This document shows positions 53,755 to 64,000 of a DNA stretch of 64,000 nt, one piece after another. Within the stretch, counting starts at the first letter, position 1. Every line of letters begins with the position of its first letter. Source of the stretch: Saccharina japonica (lineage: Eukaryota; Sar; Phaeophyceae; Laminariales; Laminariaceae). The notes beneath the pieces were generated by a model. That model was not told the origin of the DNA and did not search any database. It worked only from the letters and a program-made list of their open reading frames with translations. Made by a program: the position numbers and the translations under genes. The DNA lies in the NCBI GenBank assembly GCA_008828725.1, contig MEHQ01003630.1:19811-83810 (forward strand), read 5' to 3'.

Positions 53755-54280
53755 AGTAACTTACACACAAAGAGGTTGCTTTGATTATTGCTTATTTGGT
53801 GTTTTCGTTTCTGATTGTTATTAAGCATGCGTATTTGCTTACTTGGTGTGTACGGTGTTTAGTATGCCATATGCCTATGAATATACGGCCTTTTAGTATG
53901 GTAATACTGAAACCCAAACGATTTATTTGTATCCTGAAACACATAAACTTTGTGTACGTTCATAGTTTATTTGTATACTGAAACCCATACGATTTATTTG
54001 CATGCTAAAACCCCTACTGAAGTATATACCTGGCACACTTTATTTGTATGGCATTGAGTATGCCATACTGAAATTTACACAACTAAAATATAGGACATGC
54101 AAATAAAAAACGATTTACGAGTAGTTGCTTTGATTATGCTTTCCGCTATGCAACCCCAAAAAAGCAAAATAAATAACCATGCCTTTTTGTTGATTATAAG
54201 CCAAAACACTATGAATAATTAGGTACTTGGTATACACACATTATGTTGTTTTGGGTTGTCCCTCGGTTAATGAGCCCCGG
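53755..54280. other. AT-rich stretch with TTTATTTGTATACTGAAACC motifs
   Basis: Four to five loose copies of ACGATTTATTTGTATNCTGA occur at 53920-54060. No gene was found. Second copy 60914-61439. Confidence 0.5.
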
Positions 54281-54283
54281 CAG

Positions 54284-54507
54284 TAGTGGTCCCTCTATAG
54301 TGGTACAGTAGTGCTGGTCCCTCAATAGTGCCAGTACGCGCCAGCCAGCAAATACCGGCACTAAATATAGCGGCAACCGGCACTATATATATACTCCGCA
54401 CACTGCCACACTGATTATTAATCCCATATCTGTGTCAAGCGATTTCACAGGGGCACTATTGCGGGCAACCGGCACTAAAGAGGGACCACTACCCCTATTT
54501 CGGAGCA
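54284..54507. mobile_element. MITE with TAGTGGTCCCTCTATAGTG ends
   Basis: Left AGTAGTGGTCCCTCTATAGT pairs with right CTAAAGAGGGACCACTA. Interior has several GGCACTA motifs. Second copy 61443-61666. Confidence 0.7.
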
Positions 54508-54562
54508 GGCGTCGCAAAAATGTATTCAACCCTCAGTACATAGTAATCTAGATAATTCAAGG

Positions 54563-55038
54563 CAGATCTATTCGCGACCTGGTATGATATGTATGATCTG
54601 TAGGATCTGTATGATCCGTATGATCTGTATGATCTGTATGATCTGCATGATCTGTATGATCTGTATTATCTAGCTCATCTTGCCGGGTGGGACCCATTTA
54701 TCTCTGAATGGTCTATTAAATAGCACATGTGTCCTGAGGGTTGGATCTGTGCTATTACGGGGGAGCATAGTAAATAGGACCTACGTTGCACACAAAAACC
54801 TATATATTTGACTATTTATAGTAACAAAATTTGGTCCTATTTACTATGGTCCCCCGTAATAGGCAGATCCTACACAATCTCTCACGTCTAGATCATCTAG
54901 ATCATTATATATATATGTACATGATCTAGACCATGACCTATCTGTAGATCATCTAGATCACGATCTATGTATAGATGATCTAGATGATCTATCTGTAGAT
55001 GATCTAGATCATGATCTATCTGTAGATGATCTAGATCA
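54563..55038 (+). repeat. GATC composite element (G6), with a MITE in its core
   Basis: Begins AAGGCAGATCTATTCGCGAC, a left array of ATGATCTGT units, core split at 54753-54861 by a palindromic MITE, then the right GATCTAGATCATGATCTATC array, cut by the N at 55039. The second copy continues to about 62400. Confidence 0.85.
54753..54861. mobile_element. Palindromic MITE, TAAATAGGACC family, in a GATC core
   Basis: TATTACGGGGGAGCATAGTA at the left, TACTATGGTCCCCCGTAATA at the right, nearly perfect pairing. Flanks GGATCTGTGC and GGCAGATCCTAC are the two halves of the core hairpin. Second copy 61912-62020. Confidence 0.85.
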
Positions 55039-55039
55039 N
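55039..55039. other. Single-N assembly join
   Basis: Interrupts the GATC array (CTAGATCA N GCTATG). The identical second copy runs on past this base at 62197, so this is a contig end. Confidence 0.95.
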
Positions 55040-55710
55040 GCTATGTACGAGTACCGTACAGAAACGTAAACCAAGTACGCAGTAAAGTCATGAACAGTAA
55101 AGTCTGGTCACAGCCGACATTGTATGTTTTCCCCCCGACAGTTTTGTTTTTTACAGTTTCATCACAAGTGAAATTTCCCCTGGTGGGAGACGATAAAAGA
55201 CAAAAGACATAAAGCCGCCAGAAGTCTAGGTGGTCTAGGTGTGGGTATGACTACCGAGTCATGATCCATGCTGCGCTGATGGAAGCCCGAACGATTTCAA
55301 GTTTTCGTTGGAGTCGTACAGCACGGATGAGGGCGCCGCTGTTGGGGCGTGGGTACTCTAGTAACTAGAGATTGGGCAGCAGGAGGGGGTGAGGAGGTCG
55401 GGACGGGCGCTGACTCCGAATGTCCGCAACGTGGAACTTGCTCTGTGTGCTGCGTGCTTGGCTACTGGAGGCTTAGGGCGGGTAGCTATGTCATCGTGAG
55501 CTCTAAACGGCGGTCTAAACCACTCCCGGCATGAAAACGCCTTATTTTTCTCTACAAAAAATCAACAATAATCAACAAATAGGCAACTTTTTGAGAAAGT
55601 TGACTTAATCACGAACTTGCCTAAAAGTCAACTAATCATGATTAATCAATCAACTAAAATCCCCAATAGTCAACAGTCAAGTCAACCCCTTTTTTAAGTT
55701 GATTACCAAC
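55040..55710. other. Unique stretch between the two 6.49-kb copies
   Basis: No homologue elsewhere in the window. 55555-55705 is rich in GTCAACTAATC and AGTTGACT motifs, akin to the GGTTGAC repeats near 7000-8200. The 61-residue open frame at 55349-55534 has no recognisable feature. Confidence 0.6.
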
Positions 55711-58700
55711 ACTATATCATACGGGAATTAACTACATTACCCCGCAATAATACATACGAGCTGGTTCAGGCATATCACCGCAAATTTCGTCAGTCACGAA
55801 TACCGCATGCAATAGCAACTCCGATGTCACACATTTAGTATCATACTGACCGCCATGAACAGTAGAAGAGGGTGACATCGCCATTTTTTTGTTTAAGGGC
55901 CTGGATTTATCGCTACCGCCGAAAATGTGGCCCGACCAATCACAGACCTTCAAAGAGGCCAACAATATTCAGGCGTTTCCGTAGGAAAACATGTTTTCCC
56001 CCCATTTATTTTCTGAACGAGCCGCTTCCAGGTGGTCCAAGGCATGTGATGTTTGTACAAAGTTTAACGCAAATATTCGAAGATCTGGCTGCGTATGGTC
56101 AAATTAAGTCATATTTACCGCCCAAAATCGATTATTTACTGAAACGAAGTAATTACGAGGCAACGCCTATTTGTGTACTTTTACCGCACAAACGTCCAAA
56201 CGTCTACGCCGTTTTTCGGAGATAAGCCTTGAAATTTGGTGCACGTGTTTTATGCACCCCACCCGAGCCTTTTACGAATGTTTTTTTTTTTTGCCGGAAA
56301 TTTTGGATGTCTTAAGACCCAAATTTCCCAAAAATTACAAAACAAACAACATCTGACGAAACAAAAAAAAAAAAACCCATCCGTTAAAGTCTCGGGTAGG
56401 GCGCATAAAACACGTTTGCTAAATTTCAGGGTCTATCTCCAAAACACGACGTGGACATCGGCCACTGAGTGAATTTTTCGCGGTATACTTGAACGAGCCT
56501 GTACTACGGGAAGGGTCATAGTAATCAGAACCCACGATGAACAAAAATATACCCATGTTTCACACCATATTTGGTTCTGATTCCTACGTTTTCCCGTTAG
56601 AATACTTAGGGCGGGAATTACTATGTTACCCCGCAATAATGTGACCCAAAACAAAACATGTAGCCCCCCATTTTTTTTCATTTTGTTTCATTTTTTTTCT
56701 CATCCCATTTATTATCTTCTCCCTTCTTTTCTCTCTCCTTCCTATTATTAGTCGTAACTCAGACCCGGGGTCACAAGGTAGGCTCTTCTCCCTCCTCTCC
56801 CACTACGGTTGTTGCCTTGCGTTTTTATCGCGAGAAGACTTTAGCCCATTCTTCCCTCGTCGACCCGCATCGAACTGCGCCTACCCACGCTACTCGGCGT
56901 TTTTTTTTTTTTTGTAAATTACCTAACTCACAAGTCCGACTCGGGTGAGAGTTTAACCCCGGAAACCAACTCTTAGTGGCATTCGAGGGGACCACTATTA
57001 ATAGACAATCGGGGCGACCGACATATTTGGTCCTGCTCACTACTGCTGTATATTCCCCCGAGGCGTGCTACGGTAGAGGTAGCACTTTTGGTTGATTTTT
57101 TTTCTGAAGGATCGGGCTCCTTAACCCAAATTCGTCGGACTTTCATTCTTGTGACGAAATATGTTTCAGAGTATACTTTGGTCATGAGATTTCTCATCCG
57201 GCAGCACTTTTATTTTCCGCCAAAATCATTTTTCGGTGAGGTATGACGCTCCTTAAATGAAGAGCTCAGAAAAAACATGGTGCACCTCTATCGTAGCATG
57301 CGGGGCCGCAATACGCGTAGTGTTGCTATGTATTCCCCCGCAATAGTATCATTATCTATTCACCCGCAACGTTATTGCTATGTGTATTCCCCCGCAATAG
57401 TATCATTATCTATTCACCCGCAATGTTATTGCTATGTGTATTCCCCCGCAATAGTATTACCATGTATTCCCCCGCAATAGTAGGGGGTACCGACCGTATC
57501 ACGCGTGTGATAAGACACGAGACTCCCAGAGACGAGTTTTCAGAAATGATTTTTGGCCTTAAGCCTGAGGGGGTATGTACGTAAACAAGCATCGAAAATA
57601 GTGGCCTTCGGGTGATCTACCACATTATTTTACTTTCGATTTTACTTCCACGAAATATTTTTTTCAACTTTTTCATGGAAGTGAAATAAATTTCCACTGA
57701 AATGTTTGGTTTACTTCCCATGGAAGTCAAACAATTTTCCACGGAAGTTTTTTTTACTTTTCTTCATAGAAGTAAAATTTACTTCCATGGAAGTTTTCTT
57801 ACTTCCATGTGGTTAAATTAAAAGTAAAAAAAAATACTTCCATGGAAGGAAAACATGGAAGCGAGGGCATGAATTCACCCCCTGCTCCCAGTTGGTACAC
57901 CGTCCAATCCTACGTGGACCAACTACAAACGGGATGTTAAAAACAGTGTTGCGCGCAACGCGGAACCACACTAGGCCTGTCTGGTGGGCAAAGGCCCTCT
58001 TCAAACGAAAACTTCCACGGAGTCATTGAAGTGTTTTTATTTCCATGGAAGTAAATGTTTTTACTTCCATGAAGTAAATGTGTTTACTTCCATGAAGTAA
58101 ATGTGTTTACTTCCATGAAGTAAATGTGTTTACTTCCATGGAAGTAATTTTTTTTACTTCCATGAAGTAAATGTTTTTACTTTCATGAAATTAAACATGC
58201 TTTACTTCCATGAAAGTCCACATAAGTTAATTTCCTTGTTTTTTTTTTACTTTCATGGAGTAAAGTTTAACTGCCGTGAAAAAAGTAAAAAAAAAACTTT
58301 CATGGAAGTGTTTTTTTGCGTAATTTGTTACTTCCATGGAGGTAGATGAAACAAGACAAAGCACGTAGTAGACCCCCTTTGGGGGAAGAATCGTCGTCGA
58401 GATGTATCATATATATGCGTCCAGTGACCTTTTTCAACGACGGTCGACGAGGGAAGAAAGTGCTGAAGCCCTCTCGCGATAAAAATACAACGCACGTACC
58501 GTCGTGGGGAGGGGGGTGGGAGAAGAGCCTACTTATTACGTAGGACGCGTGCTACGGTAGAGGTATCACTTTTTGACTGAATCGTTTTCTGAACGATCGG
58601 GCTCCTTAACCCAAATCCGTCGGACTTTCATTTTTGTGACGAATATTTTTTCAGAGTATACTTCAATCGTGAGATTTCGCATCCGGCAGCACTTTTATTT

Positions 58701-61700
58701 TCCTCCAAAATCAGTTTTTCGGTGAGGTATGACGCTCCTTAAGTGAGGCGCTCAGAAAAAACATGGTGCGCCTCTATCGTAGCATGCGTTGTAGTGACCC
58801 CGGATCTGAGTTACGACTACTGCAAGACGGAGGGAGAAAAGAAGGCCGAAGATAATGAATGGGATGGGGGAAAAAAAACACAAAAAAAAAAGACAAACAA
58901 AGTGACGCGGCGTTCGGCGGTTTTTGCACTCTTCTCTTTCTCCGTCGCACAAAGAGAAAATCAGCCTTGGAAATTAGCCCGAGGGGATGGCGATCTTACC
59001 ACCCGCGTGCTACTCATTTTTTCATTTTCGGAGCTCAACATCTCACTTTTTTTTTATAATTTTCCCACTCCATCCCATTTACTATCCCACCCCTGCTCTC
59101 CCGCTCCCTCCCAGTGGTACCTCAAACCCGGGGTCACGTACCGGGCGCGCCCTCCCTCCCTCCCTCCCTCCCTCCCCACTACGGTTCGTGCCTCTTCAGT
59201 TTTATCGGGGGGGGCATCGAAAACAAAGTAACTTTTGGAGACAATACAGTACGCGACAGATGTTACGAATCTCTTATTTATGGCCAGACTGGAATTCTTA
59301 CGTAAGACTGGGTGTGCTCCACACTATTTCCAGTACAAAGACGTCTCGCATTCTTATTTTCCCCCCGAAATGTCAGTCTCAAATTATTAATCACCAGATT
59401 CTTAACATGTTTCGCGTACTGTATGTGCGGTACGCTCGTTCTTCCCAAATGATAAACACATTTGACGGCCCTTGTGGGTGGGGTACTCGATCGATAATCT
59501 ACCCCCCGCGTACGTCTGGCTCAAACGGATAGCTCCTTAACCATTTTAGTACTGCACTGTACATAGTGAAACCTTTCAGTCAAATTCCAAGTGTTTTGTC
59601 CCCACATCGGTACTGCAGTACTATAGGGGTTAACGTTTGGCGTCGTCGAGGACACGAGTTTGTTCGGATCTGACCTCGGAATGTGTTTTTTTTTTGACAG
59701 AAACATTTTTTGTTTTGCGCGTACGCCCGTAAAAACTAGTGCCTGGTACGAGCATATATCTCCACCTGGTTCCCCAGGGTATTGTGACAAATGAGGCAAC
59801 GTTACATCCCCAAAGGTCCGACGTCCAAAAGAGGGGGGGGGGTTGGGTGTACTCGTATCATGCATGGCCGTCGTCGCATGACTATAGACTAGAGGTGTTA
59901 CCCGACGAGTACCCGTCTTAAACTGGTACCCGCTATGTTTGGGAACGAATACTCGAGCGTATTCACGTCCATTCAGGGCGGGTACCCGGGTACCCATTCA
60001 ACAGTGGGTACTCGTTGAACACCCGGGTACCCGTCTAACAGCCGGGTACCCGGGTGCCCGCGGCCCACATACTTGGCGAGTATGAAGTGTTACCCGTACC
60101 CGTGATGGGTATTAACAAGCCGGCGAATACTCGCGAGTAGCCGGGTATTTGGCAAAAGGGTTGCATCTCTAGTATGGTGTGAGATGTGATGCATGAAGAA
60201 CCATTTTTATTTTGAAAAGGGTTTCCTCGATAGCATGTACCAAATAATACCCAAGGGACGTGGTTTAGACCAAAGGTTATGGTACCACTTTGTGGCTCGT
60301 TCATAATCTTATCAGCAACATAGTGCCAAAGAAAATGGGTGTACCCCTCGTATGAAGTTGGCCACTATGTTCCCCAAGATTGAAAAATCCAACAAAAAGG
60401 GGCGTCTCGTCATCATCTGACCCCTGAGATGATGCCAGGCACAATACGCCATTATCTTGGTTGGCTCTTTTATTGTTCCGCAAATATATACGATAATACA
60501 TGCCTTGCACTATATACGAGAACGATACGTATAATATGTACGTATGACGTACACCGAGTACGTATACTAAAACGATACGTACCATATTTTGAATACATAC
60601 GAGTATTATGTTGCTTTGGCCATAGGCACTGCTGCTGCACAGCCTTTATCTTTGTTCGCCGAAATAAAAGTCGGGAAGAAAAAAGAGCCACAAAGTGGTA
60701 CGATAACGTTTGGTCTTAGGGCGATAAGTTGCCATATCCGGGATTCCCAAGGTAAACCAACGGGTACCCTGGTACCCGGGTACCCGGGTACCCGGACCCC
60801 AAATACTCGGCGAGTATGAAGTGCTACTCGTACCCGCGACGGGTAATAGCAAGCCGGGTAGTACTCGCGAGCGTTCGGGTAATTGGCGAAAGGGTAACAC
60901 CTCTAGTTGGTACAGTAACTTACACACAAAGAGGTTGCTTTGATTATTGCTTATTTGGTGTTTTCGTTTCTGATTGTTATTAAGCATGCGTATTTGCTTA
61001 CTTGGTGTGTACGGTGTTTAGTATGCCATATGCCTATGAATATACGGCCTTTTAGTATGGTAATACTGAAACCCAAACGATTTATTTGTATCCTGAAACA
61101 CATAAACTTTGTGTACGTTCATAGTTTATTTGTATACTGAAACCCATACGATTTATTTGCATGCTAAAACCCCTACTGAAGTATATACCTGGCACACTTT
61201 ATTTGTATGGCATTGAGTATGCCATACTGAAATTTACACAACTAAAATATAGGACATGCAAATAAAAAACGATTTACGAGTAGTTGCTTTGATTATGCTT
61301 TCCGCTATGCAACCCCAAAAAAGCAAAATAAATAACCATGCCTTTTTGTTGATTATAAGCCAAAACACTATGAATAATTAGGTACTTGGTATACACACAT
61401 TATGTTGTTTTGGGTTGTCCCTCGGTTAATGAGCCCCGGCAGTAGTGGTCCCTCTATAGTGGTACAGTAGTGCTGGTCCCTCAATAGTGCCAGTACGCGC
61501 CAGCCAGCAAATACCGGCACTAAATATAGCGGCAACCGGCACTATATATATACTCCGCACACTGCCACACTGATTATTAATCCCATATCTGTGTCAAGCG
61601 ATTTCACAGGGGCACTATTGCGGGCAACCGGCACTAAAGAGGGACCACTACCCCTATTTCGGAGCAGGCGTCGCAAAAATGTATTCAACCCTCAGTACAT

Positions 61701-62197
61701 AGTAATCTAGATAATTCAAGGCAGATCTATTCGCGACCTGGTATGATATGTATGATCTGTAGGATCTGTATGATCCGTATGATCTGTATGATCTGTATGA
61801 TCTGCATGATCTGTATGATCTGTATTATCTAGCTCATCTTGCCGGGTGGGACCCATTTATCTCTGAATGGTCTATTAAATAGCACATGTGTCCTGAGGGT
61901 TGGATCTGTGCTATTACGGGGGAGCATAGTAAATAGGACCTACGTTGCACACAAAAACCTATATATTTGACTATTTATAGTAACAAAATTTGGTCCTATT
62001 TACTATGGTCCCCCGTAATAGGCAGATCCTACACAATCTCTCACGTCTAGATCATCTAGATCATTATATATATATGTACATGATCTAGACCATGACCTAT
62101 CTGTAGATCATCTAGATCACGATCTATGTATAGATGATCTAGATGATCTATCTGTAGATGATCTAGATCATGATCTATCTGTAGATGATCTAGATCA
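55711..62197 (+). repeat. 6.49-kb block, second copy
   Basis: Same order and sequence as 48552-55038. This copy is the one that continues seamlessly, through the GATC array, to the tRNA-Leu gene. Confidence 0.95.
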
Positions 62198-62400
62198 TGA
62201 TCTGCATGTAGATGATCTATGATAGGTCATGATCTATCTGTAGATGGTCTAAATCATGATATGTTTGTAGATTATCTACTGTAGATCATGATATATCTGT
62301 AGATTATCTAGAGCATGATCTATCTATCTGTAGATGACCTAGATCATGATATATCTGTATATGATCTAGACCATGATCTATCTGTAAATCATGTGGACCA
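62198..62400 (+). repeat. Continuation of the GATC right array
   Basis: About eight more units of TAGATGATCTAGATCATGAT with variants. Ends about 35 bases before the tRNA gene. Confidence 0.85.
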
Positions 62401-62436
62401 TAATGTGTCGATGTCGTGGACAACACTCATGCATAG

Positions 62437-62517
62437 GACCATCTGCCGGAGCGGTCTATCGGGTGGCGTTCAGGTCGTCATGTATTCGTACTCGTGGGTT
62501 CGAATCCCACGGTGGTC
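62437..62517 (+). tRNA. tRNA-Leu, anticodon CAG
   Basis: An 81-base cloverleaf with a long variable arm. Acceptor GACCATC pairs with GGTGGTC (one G-T). D stem CCG/CGG. Anticodon stem TGGCG/CGTCA with loop TTCAGGT, hence CAG at positions 34-36. Variable arm folds GTA-TTCG-TAC. T arm GTGGG-TTCGAAT-CCCAC. A run of seven T at 62526-62532 is a Pol III terminator. All parts are intact, so it should be functional; it reads CUG codons. Confidence 0.92.
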
Positions 62518-62525
62518 ATTAATTC

Positions 62526-62532
62526 CTTTTTT
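62526..62532 (+). terminator. Pol III T-run terminator of tRNA-Leu
   Basis: Seven consecutive T nine bases after the tRNA 3' end. Confidence 0.75.
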
Positions 62533-62939
62533 TGTATTTCCAATCAATCCGCCCGAGGATGAACAAAAAAAAAAAACGCTTTCGTATGCACGGTGAAACC
62601 CAACCAAAACGGCATTCCAACCGTGATGACGAAACATCCCAATAATTTAATGCCCTAAAAAAGGTTCCTCGTGTAAAGGATCGTAGCCTGGCGATAGATT
62701 CTTTGACTGCTGAAAAGCACTGCCGTCAGTACGATTTGTTTGGGCCAAAATGTAAATGTACTACGTACGAATTGCGTTCGATTTTCGACTCTGTTTGGAC
62801 ACGCCGTTAGTCTACAGTAGACTACATCGATACGTACTCATGAGTACCGGTATGGGGGTGGGGAGGGGGTGAGGACCCCGGGTTGACGACAAAAAAAAAC
62901 AGCATTATTTTCGCGAGAGTCACGTCTGGTGGGAGGCTG

Positions 62940-62980
62940 GAGCGAGATCACGACTACCACCACCACCACCACCACAACTA
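62940..62980 (+). repeat. CCACCACCA triplet run
   Basis: ACTACCACCACCACCACCAC. Otherwise 62533-63225 shows no gene; the open frame across it is compositionally plain. Confidence 0.6.
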
Positions 62981-63224
62981 TGCTAGAACACGCCGCTGAG
63001 TTGAACTCGGGAGACAAAAACAAAACCAAAAATAAATCGCGGATGTATATGAATTACGCCTCGGCGGGCCAGAGACTCGGCCCAGAAAATAACGGCGTTG
63101 TGGCTATCATATCGAAAATGTCAATATCATATATGCGATCGAAGTATTACACTCAGGTTGCAAACATGAGTTCCGACGAAATCCTCGATCTCACAGCTGT
63201 TTTTTTTTTTTTTTAAATATATAT

Positions 63225-63620
63225 TGACGTATCGAATTTCCGATATATCGTATTGCCCCCCCATTCTCTGGCGTCTCTTGTGTCTCTGCTCATGCTTATA
63301 CAGCACTGAACTTAAGGTTCCGATATGGTATCGACTATCGACTATCAGATTTTGTATCGAGCGATTTGATTTTACGCTTATCGGAATAATGACGAGTACG
63401 GATTCGATATCGATATACTTCGTATACATATCCTGGCACACCCCCCGAAGTTTTCGTAAAATATCGACTACCTGGTATCGAATATCGACTAACGGATATC
63501 AACTATCCAATGTCGAATATCGTACGAATATCATACATACCAAAACCGTATCAATTTGATTTTTTGTTTATCGGCCTCGCATATTCCAAATCGATTCCGA
63601 TATCGATAACCATAAACTAT
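63225..63620 (-). repeat. ATCGAATATCGACTATC-type diverged repeats
   Basis: Short ATATCGA-rich motifs; the ends near 63350 and 63540 (GATTTTACGCTTATCGGAAT, GATTTTTTGTTTATCGG) resemble, on the opposite strand, the repeat unit beside the exon at 11093-11176. An old dispersed family is likely. Confidence 0.5.
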
Positions 63621-63892
63621 ACATACGACCAAGCCACTATGTTCCGCGCCTCCCAAAAGCAACAACATCAGCCAATCTGATCGAAAATATTCGGTTATTT
63701 TGAACCTTTTGCGGCCATCTAAATGCCCCTTTGTTTCTACTCCGTGGGAGGCACGTATGTCGCGTGTTTCACGGTTAACTTCGACGACAGAAGAAACATG
63801 TAATGTAAAACGCACGCCGGCATAGTTATAACGAATCCATACTATTTCAAGAGGGGACACGATAGAAGATCATTTCCATTTGTTTTTTAAGC

Positions 63893-64000
63893 CCCAGCTA
63901 TTATCTTCGCCCTTCATTTTCCCTCTCCCTCCACTATTCGTGACTGAGTTTCGTTGTCACATACCCTGGCAGCAGGCTCCTCCCCCCCCCTCCCCCCCCC
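63893..64000 (-). mobile_element. tRNA-derived SINE, cut by the window end
   Basis: AGCTATTATCTTCGCCCTTC, TCGTGACTGAGTTTCG and AGGCTCCTCC match the 3' half of the family in reverse. It probably continues beyond the window. Confidence 0.6.

Larger units (their letters stand above)
48552..55038 (+). repeat. 6.49-kb block, first copy
   Basis: Recurs at 55711-62197 with offset 7159; every compared stretch is identical. Contains foldback elements, a minus-strand SINE, two MITEs, the ACTTCCATGGAAGT array, a foldback with ACCCGGGTACCC arms, and GATC element G6. No gene was recognised. It is cut by the N at 55039 in the middle of a GATC array. Confidence 0.95.

Overview
This is nuclear DNA from a eukaryote with long, repeat-filled introns. 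Two spliced genes on the + strand can be modelled with consistent reading phase across every GT-AG intron. The intron style (short exons, 1-5 kb introns full of mini- and microsatellites, poly-T before acceptors), the repeat load and a tandem Tudor-like protein suggest a stramenopile alga, perhaps a brown alga. The organism is inference only.

Region by region. 1-5666: a foldback element, then a perfect 1.62-kb inverted repeat centred on a single N at 2115, then a third direct copy (4048-5666). 5676-15496: eight exons encoding the C-terminal part (about 288 residues, six TPR-like repeats, stop included) of a Tom70-like mitochondrial import receptor; the N-terminal exons are not seen. 15497-20860: intergenic repeats. 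21040-36478: seven exons encoding a 358-residue protein that I do not recognise from any named family, with an N-myristoylation-type start, poly-Ala and poly-Gly tracts and two tandem Tudor-like folds. 37537-48514: a near-identical second copy of its exons 3 (partial) to 7. 48552-55038 and 55711-62197: a 6.5-kb block present twice. 62437-62517: a tRNA-Leu(CAG) gene. 62518-64000: repeats, including a SINE cut by the window end.

Several large duplications are 99.9-100% identical and end at N gaps, poly-C runs or, in one case, exactly at a NotI site. I read most of them as unmerged haplotypes or assembly errors, and treat the second copies of exons with caution.

The mobile-element content is the most interesting part. 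A 5'-truncated LINE at 27959-29198 ends in poly(C), not poly(A). At least five short elements in the window carry a 3' end of about 75 nt that closely resembles the LINE 3' end and also stop in poly(C), which looks like a LINE/SINE partnership. The duplicated copy supplies the empty site for the LINE, and that empty site is itself a poly(C) run. A separate tRNA-derived SINE family with poly(A), at least seven MITE or foldback families (some nested in each other), and a composite GATC-repeat element at six loci complete the picture.
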